This document shows positions 54,886 through 64,000 of a stretch of DNA of 64,000 bases, in pieces (the stretch's first letter is position 1; each line of letters opens with the position of its first letter). The position numbers and the translations under genes were made by a program. This stretch comes from Eublepharis macularius (Eukaryota; Chordata; Lepidosauria; Squamata; Eublepharidae): positions 122,919,464 to 122,983,463 of the forward strand of contig NC_072796.1 of assembly GCF_028583425.1 (NCBI RefSeq), in the 5' to 3' direction. A model generated the notes under the pieces. The model saw only the letters and a program-made list of their open reading frames with translations. It had not been told where the DNA came from and made no database searches.

Positions 54886-55837
54886 TAGCTTGGCTTTGAC
54901 CCCGCAGTTTTTTTGAACCTTCAAAACACTTTGTAACATTTATGATCATCAATCAGTGAACTGGGAAAAAGGCAAATGCTTGAATGGACTGAGGAGACCT
55001 ACTTGTAACCTTTGTTTTCTCCATTGCCTCCAGCATGCCTAGTTAGAAGCAACTTTGCAACTAGGCAATGCCTCAACAAGCCACCCCTGGTTTACACCAG
55101 TATCTGAGACTTGTTGAAGAATTTCATCAGAACAGGATGCGAAAATAAGCAATAGCTAACCTAAACAACATAATACCTAATTTGGTTTTATGTGTATCAA
55201 GATGATATGCTGTAGATCATGCATTTCAGAGAGATCTGTATCAGAGCTAGGGCTCATTCACATTTCAGGTGAGGATTTATCTACCAAAATTCAATTAGCC
55301 AGGTGCTATGTACAGTTATAGGATAGGGGAAGAGGTTGTCTTATAACCATGGGTTGCAAGCAGCAGCCTTTTTTAAAACAATGTAAAAGTGAAATCCTCC
55401 ACTGATGCAATGCTCTAGTTAAAATTACAAAGCACTAACTCTAAAATTAACTTGCTCTGGGCTATCTTAAAATAGTAGATTGCTAGTTCTGAGCGTATGG
55501 GTGTTCTTGGTGAGCTGCCACTGATGAAAATATAAAAGTAGATTATTACATATATAATTATATATAAAATCCCTGCCTAGTACTTTTCCTTCCTAGTTGC
55601 AAGATAATAGCCTAACTGCATCCTGGATGGCAAACTCTAGCATCAAAGGGATATTGCATCATTTTTTAAAAAAACCCTGTGTGAAGTAGCGCAAATCCCT
55701 AAAGCACTGCCGAGGCCCCACAACTGCTTCCTTTCCTCCTATTCCTCCTTGACTCTGTGCCATGCCTTTCTGTACAGTTTTGCTTATTACATCCACTTCC
55801 AAATGACATTTCAATCCAGTATTGTCAAAATTGGTAG
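54886..55837. other. No gene recognised
   Basis: Unique, partly AT-rich (55540-55570). Confidence 0.4.
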
Positions 55838-56040
55838 TGGAGGTTTGGCTCAGCAGCAGATCCTCTGCTTGGCATGCAGAAGGTCCCTGGGTCAATCCCC
55901 AGCATTTCCAGTTAAAAAAATCAGGTAGGAAGTGATGGGAAAGACCTTTAAGTGAGCCCCGGAAGAGCTGCTGCCAGTCAGAGTAGACAATACTGACCTT
56001 GACAGACCAAGGGCCTGACTCAGCTGAAGTGTGTTCATGC
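55838..56040 (+). mobile_element. tRNA-derived SINE, family C
   Basis: GGTTTGGCTCAGCAGCAGATC, TGGGTCAATCCCCAGCATTT, GCTGCTGCCAGTCAGAGTAG and ACAATACTGACCTTGACAG. Confidence 0.65.
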
Positions 56041-56340
56041 AGCACCAATGTGCATTGCGAGGCCAATCTGCCAAGCACGTGCTTCAGGACTGGGTGATGT
56101 TACGGAACATCTGCACTTCTTTGGGAGCCTGTTAGAAGCTGCGCATAATACTATTTTCTATATGCGTACCATTCTTGGAACCTGAATACTTAAGACAGCT
56201 GGTAGATGCACCCACTGGCATTGCCAACGTTTGGTTTCAAAAATCCTTAATACCTGGATGGACCAGAGGGATGGAGTCAGCAGGCAAACTCCAGCAGGAA
56301 CAGAACTACAAGTTTGCTCCTGTAGCTGGGATTGGAAGTA

Positions 56341-56554
56341 GGGTTGCCAGTCTCCAGGTGGTGGCTGGACATCTCCCGGAAAGACAACTGATCTTCAGGC
56401 AACAAAGATCAGTTCCCCTGGAGAAAATGGCTGCTGTGGAGAGTAGACACTATGGCATTATACCATTCTGAGGCTCTTCCTTCCCCAAACTCCGCCCATT
56501 CTAGGCACCACTCCCCAAATCTCCAGGAATTTCCCAACCTGGATCTGGCAACCC
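56341..56554 (-). mobile_element. GGGTTGCCA-family element
   Basis: GGGTTGCCAGTCTCCAGG, TATGGCATTATACCATTC and ATCTGGCAACCC, flanked by TA on both sides. Confidence 0.65.
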
Positions 56555-56668
56555 TACCTGGAAGATATAGTAGGCTGAGCCTGTGTTGGGTAAAGCGCGT
56601 TAGAGAGCAATCCCTCCCTCTGGCTTTTGCAATCCTATCTGGTTTCTGCCTTGGCTCAACAGAGTCTA

Positions 56669-57030
56669 TAACAACAACAACAACAACAACAGTCGATTTA
56701 TGTACCGCCTTTCAGGACAATTTAACACCCACTCAGAGCAGTATACAAAGTATATTATTATCCCCATAACAATCACCCTGTGAGGTGGGTGGAGCTGAGA
56801 GAGCTCTGAGAGATCTGTGACTGACCCAAGATCATCCAGCTGGCTTCAAGTGGAGGAGTGAGGAATCAAACCTGGCTCTCCAGATTAGAGTCCTGCCGCT
56901 CTTAATCACTACACCAAACTGGCTAACAGCGAAAGACGGGGGGGGGGGGGCTTTTAACTGCAGGTGCCAGGGATTGAACATTGGACCTTTAACATGCAAA
57001 AGGTGCTTTATCACTGACCCATGGCCCCAC
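56669..57030 (-). mobile_element. SINE family A and a SINE C fragment
   Basis: (AAC)n, then GTACCGCCTTTCAGGAC, ending ACTACACCAAACTGGC at 56924. After a G-run (56938-56950), a minus-strand SINE C head reads CAGGGATTGAACATTGGACC. Confidence 0.6.
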
Positions 57031-57702
57031 CCAACATGGAGCAGCACATGAAATAGTGTATAGATCCACAGACTTTGCAAAGCAGGATTTCCCCATCTCT
57101 CCCCACCCCAATTTTCTCCCTAGAGGTTTGTAGGCTGTAGACCCTGTTCATGTTACAGTGACTGTACCTCAAATCCATGTACAGTGTTCACTTGCTTTGT
57201 TAAAAATACCTGTGTTGAGTAATTCTCATGTGATATTCAACGCATGAACTGCTGAATGTGTGATACACATTCCAGGTACTGGTCTCTGGTTTCAACTGCG
57301 AAGTGAATGCACATACGGTCTTTCTTACAGACATACGTGTGACAGAATGATGTATGTGCATTCACTGTAACATGTGAACAGGGCTCCCATGGAATAGCAC
57401 AGGGGGGTAAAGAGAAGGTTTGCAGTGGGAAGAGGGAATTGGTGAAAATCATAGCCTTATTTCCACAAACAGAAATGCCAAACTGTTGAAGGAAATGCAT
57501 TGTTGGATACACTCTGAACAAGGTGGCTCTTTAATGCAATATGTCAGGAACACACTTCAAGACACGAACGACTGATGAACGCAATGAACGAGGCTTGCAA
57601 CTACCACTTATTCGTTTAGAATGGGGCCTCACAAACAACTTGTTCGCGAACAGCAGATTGGGTTGTTTGTGGCTTTTTTTGTTCATATCACTGTTCTCTA
57701 GT
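57031..57702. other. No gene recognised
   Basis: Unique sequence. Confidence 0.4.
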
Positions 57703-58380
57703 CACAACTCACTTCTTCAGATACAACTAGAATGTGAGTCCATCTGTCCTTATATCTTGGAGAGCAGAGTGATTTCAGATGCCTAATGACAATAGCCGGT
57801 GAATGCCAATGGCAGGCGCGGTTGGATATAGTGGAGTATGCAGAGGAGTGGTGGGTGTGGAGAAATCAGCATTGGTAATGAAACAGGAAGCCTAGGTCTT
57901 GATTCAATCCAGATTGTCTGGAGCTTTGTTATCAATTGCAATTCAGTAGTCTTTCTTTCTAATCTCCCTTTGAAATTCCTCTGCAAGATAACTGCTATTT
58001 TTAGGTCTATAACTGAATGTCCTGGAAGGTTAAAATGTCCTCCCACTGGTTTTTGAATGTTTTGGTTTCTGATGTCAGACTTATGTCCATTACTTCTTTG
58101 TTGAAGAGACTGGCCAGTTTGCCCAGTGTAGAGGGTGGAAGGGCATTGCTGACACGTGATGGCATAAATCACATTAGAGCAGGAGTATGAACCTGAGATG
58201 GTATGGCTGATGTTGTTGGGTCCACTGATGATGTTGCTAGGATCTATATGAGAGCAAAGTTGGCATCTTGGTTTGTTGCAGGCCTTGATATCAGGGTCCA
58301 TGTTACTGTTAAGTAGTTTATCATTTTGGGTGAGTAGCTGTTTTAGGCTAGCACGCTGTCTGTAAGCAAGAAAAGGTCAG
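57703..58380 (-). pseudogene. Penelope-like element, GIY-YIG endonuclease remnant
   Basis: The minus-strand frame is open from about 58380 to the stop at 57783 (172 aa from the ATG at 58301). It has cysteine motifs CNKPRCQLC, then VIYAITCQQC and LYTGQTGQSLQQRSNGHKSD. These are the two signatures of the GIY-YIG nuclease fused to Penelope-like reverse transcriptases, where the endonuclease follows a linker (LKQLLTQNDKLLNSN here). The reverse transcriptase is absent. Just downstream, at 57714-57720 (minus), CTGAAGA plus AAGTGAGT marks a decayed hammerhead-like tail. This is a 5'-truncated insertion and not functional. Confidence 0.75.
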
Positions 58381-58875
58381 CCCCCCTGTGCCGGTGTGAG
58401 GGAATATAGATACAGTAACTCCATATCGGAACTTTTCACATTTGTTTTACCTACCATGTGTCTTGACAGTGGCCATGAGGTTTTCTTTGGTATAGGCAGA
58501 AACCAGGTGACACACTGTATGGTGGTAGCCATTCCATGTGGAGAGGCACATTAACCTCATGGAATGCCATGCAGCTAGAATTTCAAGAGCAACAGCAGCC
58601 ATTTTGGGATGTCAACAACTACCTCCATAGCCTTACGATCTGCATTCACCTCTTACAGTCTTCCATTGTACACCCATCAGCGGATGTTCCTTTATTCCCA
58701 CTCACTTGCAAATTCCTCAGAGATGCTTTCCCCTTTGTTTCAAGTTCTCCAGAGAGGCTCTTCCAGAAATGAAACTTGTAACCCAGAGATGGTCCCTAGC
58801 GTGTCGTGAGTAAGGACGGTAGAACCAATTGCTTTCTGTAGACTGGGATTGACGTTTAAGGCTTTGAAATGACTT
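58381..58875. other. No gene recognised
   Basis: Part may be further decayed Penelope-like sequence. Nothing definite. Confidence 0.35.
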
Positions 58876-59095
58876 TATAAAGCCTCCACTTCACAAGCCA
58901 AAGGTGGCAGCTGCATGAAGGCCTCAAAGTCTCCTCCTCACAAGCAAGAAGAGGCCACTGTACAAAGAAGGTCTCTATAAAGTCTCCACCTCATAAGGGA
59001 AAGGAGGGCACTGATGGCCTCTATAAAGTCTCCCTCTCACAAGAGGAAGCCACTGTGCAAAGCCTCAACCGCATAAGCAACAGGAGGCCACTTAG
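58876..59095 (+). repeat. Degenerate minisatellite, about 5 units
   Basis: Units of roughly 35-52 bp around AAAGTCTCCACCTCACAAG, then a GAGGCCACTG block, at 58876, 58928, 58976, 59023 and 59066. Confidence 0.6.
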
Positions 59096-59598
59096 GATTC
59101 TGAACGCTTTCCTCACTTTCAAGGGTGAAATAAACTTTTCAACAAGTCCTTCCATTATTAGTTATTAGCTGTTTCAATGTCAACCGTTCTTTTCTGAAGC
59201 ACCAATTAATTTAAGGTCCCTTCTCTTACTCTTGTTCTCAACGGACCTCTGTATTTTCCAGTGTAATTCTTTATCACTAAAGCAGAAACATAGTTAATGC
59301 TGTCTAATTCAACTTTTTAAAGTGTCAGGCAGAACATCCATGGGTGATATGCTTCCTCCTTGCATTCTGTCTCTCAGTGCTACCGATCCAATTTAGCATC
59401 CAATTTGGGTCTGATAGTTATTTAACATTGTTCTGAGAGAGATTTCAGCCGCTAAAACAACTTCCCTGTGAAATTAAAGAGCTCAGAGCTGTTTCAGGAT
59501 CCCACACATTATGAACATCACAGCAAGTTTTTTAATACCTCAAAAGAATGCTATGTTTGTTTATACTACAATTCAACAGGCTCACAGAATTCCGCTGT
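59096..59598. other. No gene recognised
   Basis: Unique sequence. Confidence 0.4.
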
Positions 59599-59603
59599 CT
59601 GAG

Positions 59604-59719
59604 GGCCAAGCTACAAGTGACGAATGACACTTGAACAGCAAGTGTGTTTCTCCCTGTTCACTTGCCCTCCACTCAATCCACTTGCTGTTCAAGTGTCATT
59701 TGTCACTTGTAGCTTGGCC
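59604..59719. mobile_element. Short palindromic MITE (116 bp), exact CTGAG flanks
   Basis: Arms GGCCAAGCTACAAGTGACGA and inverse, same length as 28499-28614. CTGAG at 59599-59603 and 59720-59724. Confidence 0.8.
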
Positions 59720-59796
59720 CTGAGAATCTCAGCTTTCATTTACAATAAAACCACTACATTTGTAGCCCACATGGCTACAGAGAGATATAGAGGATA

Positions 59797-59890
59797 TTAA
59801 TTTATGCTCCACCTTTCTTCCCAATGGAGACCCAAAGAGTTCTCCTTTCCTCCATTTTATCTTCACAACAACTTACTGAGGTAAGTTAGA
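59797..59890 (-). mobile_element. SINE family B tail fragment
   Basis: TGCTCCACCTTTCTTCCCAATGG, then TTTATCTTCACAACAACTTAC. Confidence 0.45.
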
Positions 59891-60494
59891 CTAGACTGCG
59901 CCTTCAGTATAAAACCAGAATAAATTATACAAAAGACTAAAATCTCGCACATAAATGAAATCAGTTTCTATCATTTGCGCAAAGCTTGATGCAGAATTTT
60001 AATGTTTTTTAATGTGCAATACTCAAAGCTGTGGAATGATGTGTGTTACTTATGAAGTATCATAATAATACTAACAATGAGTATTCAAAGTACCTCACAT
60101 ATACTAGCACGTCATCTTTAGAAGAGTACTGCAGGGGAGGGCAGCATTAATAGGTGTGTATGTGTGGTGGGGGTGCTGAGACAGAGTGGCTTACTTAGGC
60201 AAACTTAATGGGTTTGTGGCAGAGGTAGGGATCCCATTCCCCCAGTAGGGGTGGGGGATCCCCCACTTTCACCCTCCGCCCCTGCCTCCACTTACCTGTT
60301 TGGGCCCATTTGAGGCCAAAATCGGCCCGCTGAATGCACACCACTGTGCTGATGTTACTTCCTGGAAATGATGTCATCGCATCGGTGCAGAGGGGGAGAG
60401 CATTCACGCAGAGCATCATGGGCCCAGCAGGAAAGTAAGTGCAGAGGCAAGACTGGAATAGGGGGAAGCTCTTGAACAACAGTTCATTCCTTTA
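59891..60494. other. No gene recognised
   Basis: Unique sequence. Confidence 0.4.
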
Positions 60495-60660
60495 AGGCAA
60501 CGTATGAATTTGCCTCATACTGAATCTAGAACGGTCTCCTAACTTGGGTGGACTGGCAGCTGCTCTTCAGTGGCTTGGGCAGAGAGAGGTTCTCCTCACA
60601 CCTGTCGCCCAATCCTTTAAATGCAGATACCAGGGACTAAATCTGGGACCTTCTGAAAGT
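60495..60660 (-). mobile_element. SINE family C, diverged
   Basis: Inverse of the family C body and head: GCCTCATACTGAATCTAGAAC, GACTGGCAGCTGCTCTTCAG and CCAGGGACTAAATCTGGGACC. Confidence 0.5.
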
Positions 60661-62397
60661 ATCACCAAGCTATCATTCCTTCCATGATGCTTCCCACCAG
60701 ATGCTAGGCAACAGATCTTCAGCCTGTTGACTTCCCCTTTCTGATACGTCTCTAGTGTCACTTCCTGGCTACACCACCGAGGCCCTGTGGATGGCTCCGT
60801 GTATTTCAACTACTCACTCCCCTCTCTCTTGCTCTCCACAGTGATTGATGACTATCCACATCTTACTGGATAAGATTGCATCAGCAGGACTGGAAAAGTA
60901 AATGGCATTGTCAGGCTCCATTCAAGGAAAGCTAGTTACTTGGGCCAGGAACGTTAATGAAAGCAGTCAGGAAAAAGACAGTTACGGAATACTGGCATGA
61001 GGCTGCACTCGCGTTCATGACTCAATTTAGAGTGCCAGTATAACATTATGGGAGTTATACCACATTTTTATCAATGAAGAAGAGCAAGCCAGACTGGGAT
61101 AACTGTTTTATAGGAATAATTTGTGCTTGTTAAGACAGCAGGTTCCAAGGTTATGGAGCTGTGGGGTCAAACCGGACAAGGCAGAAGATCCAGTGGTTAA
61201 GGGAAATCAGACAAAATAGAGCAAGGATAAAGCAACTCGGTGTACAAGACCAAGACGAGCCATTTTGAAGTAGAACAGAACAATGTTTAGGATATTCACA
61301 GGAGAAAGCCAGAAGTCTGTTCAGGCCAGAGAGGAGAAATGAATCAAGAAGTTCTTACAAGAAAGCTGGTGGAATCTCACAATTAACTCTTAGCAAAATC
61401 AGGTACTGCAAAGGATATTTTCTTCTGCTGGTAGCTCCTTCCTAACAATAGCAGCATACTGGCTTGACTTTCTGCTGGAAAATTGAAGACTTTGTTATTT
61501 TTAAGACAAGGTGGCTGCTTACAACAGCTTCCACACAATGCCTTATTCCCACTCAGCTGTGTAATGAGTGCACCTCTATCCATGTAATTTTTCTCCTTAG
61601 GACAGGCTCATTCCTGCCAGAGACAGTAGACATTTCTACACTAGGTGAAAAAACAGTGCTACACATTATGGTAGGAGGTAAACACCACGGAGGCTGTTTC
61701 AAGTGGTCTCCATATGATAAAAAATACTGTTTATAAATAAACCTAAGAATTTGTGGTTTAACATCTGTCCAGGAACAGACTCCCATTGGTTAGTAATCCT
61801 CTTATGTGGCATTGTTAAAGAGCGCTCATTTTGCCGAGAGGTTGAGAAGGCTACCATTCCCATTTCTATCACATAAAAATGTGATTCATAGACTTCCAGA
61901 TGACCATATTTGGAGCAAGTTTGATTTAAAACTGTAGTCCCTGTTATAAAAAAAAATGCTGAACAAATACTAGCAAATCTTAATCAACAAGTTGCTATGT
62001 TGCTGAATTTTAATATATTCCTTTTCCAGAAGTTCTCTCACCTAACGAAATATATGGAAATGATTAATAATACATTTTAACTCAAAAAGAGCCTTCAGTG
62101 CTAGAATTGGCATGCGGTAAGCTCAGACCCATAATTAGAAACAGCGTTTTTCAAAACTGGTGCTGTCCAAAGCAGAGTCTGTCACTGGCCAGGGCTGAAG
62201 CTGAAGTATCTATCCAAAAGTATCTTGTAGACAGATGGAGAGACAGGTGGGGTACAGGCAGATGCAAAAGCCAGGCAGACTAGCTCTAAACTAATTGTTA
62301 CCCAGGAAATGTCAGCATTAATAGCTGAAAACCTGAAAATGTTAATAAGCAGGCTAAGAATCAACCGCTATGTCAAGTGCTGAAGCTTAAATGCTCA
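60661..62397. other. No gene recognised
   Basis: Long unique stretch without conserved ORF or named repeat. Confidence 0.4.
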
Positions 62398-62625
62398 ACT
62401 GCCAGTCTTGTGTAGTGATTAAAGTGCCTGACTAGGGTCTGGGAGACCCAGGTTTGAATCCCCATTCTGCCACGGAAGCTCACTAGGTGACCGTGTGCCA
62501 GTCACATTTGTTTAGCCTAACCTACCTCACAGGGTTGCTGTGAGGACAAAATGGGGGACAGGAGAACAATGTAAGCTGCTCTGGGTCCCCAGTGGGGAGA
62601 AAGGTGAAGCAAGTAAAATAAAATT
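62398..62625 (+). mobile_element. tRNA-derived SINE family B, good copy
   Basis: CAGTCTTGTGTAGTGATTAAAG, GGTTTGAATCCCCATTCTGCC, CTACCTCACAGGGTTGCTG and GGGTCCCCAGTGGGGAGAAAG, then an AAATAAAAT tail. Confidence 0.7.
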
Positions 62626-62946
62626 TAAAAAGCTGCAATGATACTTTGGTGGCTGGCTGGAGAGGCTAGAAGTCAGATGGACATCCCGCACTAGCAACAT
62701 ATTATCTATACTGAGGGAAGCCAGCGGATCTGAGAGTCAGTAACAGGACGCTGGCTCTTGAGCATCACTTGGCTACCGAGGTCAGGAACATCATGGGCTG
62801 CTCCGTCAAACTCCTTGCTAGAATAGCACGCAATCTCATTTTTACAGAGAACCAGAGCATCATATAGAGTCCTGGACTGAAAACTGCAACACCCAACTCC
62901 ATGTTTGGGACAGAACCATACAGGACTCTGAAGATTACTGCACTGG

Positions 62947-63060
62947 TCCTAGAATCATAGAATGATAGAGCTGGAAGGAATCCCAAGGGCCATCTTGCAC
63001 AATGCAGGAAATTCACAGCTACCTCACTCTCCCACCCCCGGGACCCCTGCTCAATGCCCA
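62947..63060 (-). mobile_element. CR1 LINE 3' end
   Basis: TAGAATCATAGAATGATAGAG at the 3' terminus is the inverse of the ATTCTATGAT repeats that end CR1 elements. Then GCTGGAAGGAATCCC and GCACAATGCAGGAAATTC. Confidence 0.7.
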
Positions 63061-64000
63061 ATCCCCTTCGTTCTGAAGCCTTGAGGCCTTACACATGAGG
63101 AGCCAGTATGCAGACCAAGGATTTATTTATTCAAGTCTTGCCTGATCTTGAGGATATTAGAGCATATCATGTGAAACCTGTAATGAACATGCTATTACGG
63201 GAAATCTTTTCAGGATTTTATTACTTATTTATAAAAGTTTATCTGCTACCTCTCCAGAGACCTGGTCGAGTTGCTCACAAAATAAAATGGCAGGATAAAG
63301 GCATATAACCACAGCATAAAGACAAATCAGTAAAAGCACAGCATTAAAAAATTCAAAACTCACAGCACAAAAACGATCGAGGCATAAAAACAACATAAAA
63401 GAATATTCAGCAGCTTAAAATGATGTTTGCAAGATCGTATCAACAGTTTAAAAAGGCAAAACTTCGAGACATGCAACAACTAACTCCTTAGGAGAGAGCC
63501 ATCACTGTAATGATGGAAGTAATAATTTCCAAGTTAGTAACTGGCTAATCAGATAAATTGTTGCAGTAACTGAGTTAATGACAAAAGCCTACTTTCATCT
63601 TGAAACAAGCGACTGAGTATTTAGCACTGATAGTCACGGGCACAGCTCTTAAATGCAGTTTGACAGTTGCCATGTGGGAGGGTAGCAGAGAAAAAAAGGA
63701 GGAAGTTAATAAAAAGTCAAGTGATAAGTATTCAGCATCCTGATTCATTTTGAGATATGGTATCTACAACTCACAGAACAGACAGTCTACACATCATAAA
63801 CGACAAATGGAAAAATTTTCCTTCGGCTAGCTAAATATCCAGTTGAGTGAATTTTCATTAAAAGAGGGGGGGAAACCCAGTTGTGATATGATCCCCTGGG
63901 GAAAACTTATTTCAATTATAATCACCCATGTTCTATTTCAAATTCTTCTCTCACACCTTCTCAAGAAGTTGACACGCTATTTCTAACCCATGCTTTAGGA
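63061..64000. other. No gene recognised; A-rich repeat-like segment
   Basis: 63215-63450 (many CATAAAA/ACAGCA units) looks like a decayed LINE-type non-coding tail. The remainder is unique. Confidence 0.35.

Noticed and set aside
62398..62470. tRNA gene candidate (box A and box B-like)
   Set aside because: Part of a SINE head repeated many times; no complete cloverleaf with intact acceptor stem.

Overview
The window reads as lizard or other squamate genomic DNA. It carries many short interspersed repeats typical of squamates: a tRNA-derived Sauria-type SINE, a 5S-rRNA-derived SINE and two further tRNA-derived SINE families. It also has LINE tails (L2/CR1-like, L1, CR1), Penelope-like retroelement (PLE) pieces, non-autonomous hAT elements and several foldback families. 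I recognise no host protein-coding exon, rRNA gene or functional tRNA gene, so the window is probably intergenic or intronic. The species call is inferred from repeat content only.

The main object is a complete tyrosine-recombinase retrotransposon of the Ngaro (DIRS-like) group at 2118-8812, 6,695 bp on the + strand. It shows the Ngaro split direct repeat layout: A1 (2118-2287), coding region, B1 (7634-8050), A2 (8051-8220), a 175-bp spacer and B2 (8396-8812). Read by eye, A1/A2 and B1/B2 are identical. It encodes a Gag-like protein with zinc-finger cysteines (3088-4530), reverse transcriptase/RNase H (4352-6109), tyrosine recombinase (6040-6984) and an SGNH/GDSL-type hydrolase (to 7612), all open with catalytic residues present. 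The hydrolase frame has no ATG before its catalytic serine. A splice acceptor precedes it, and two splice-donor-like sites in gag have the phase needed to join it in frame.

The flanks are layered repeats. PLE material recurs at 9.9-10.6, 11.5, 13.3, 31.2, 43.1-43.3, 52.6-53.1 and 57.7-58.4 kb. It includes a GIY-YIG endonuclease remnant and several hammerhead-ribozyme-like motifs, two with intact core residues. hAT-type non-autonomous elements with 8-bp target duplications lie at 23.5, 26.1, 42.8, 49.4 and 50.6-51.2 kb. A palindromic family flanked by CTNAG lies at 1.1, 18.5, 20.6, 28.5 and 59.6 kb. CpG-rich hairpins ending in GGGCC lie at 13.7, 34.5-34.9 (nested), 37.7, 45.7 and 51.7 kb. Elements flanked by TA with GGGTTGCCA ends lie at 22, 43, 48, 53, 54.5 and 56 kb. 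Nested insertions give relative ages: SINEs are older than the palindromes inside them.

Unassigned DNA between repeats is noted interval by interval. One AT-rich unique stretch (21.6-21.9 kb) with four TAATTA cores is a weak candidate regulatory element.
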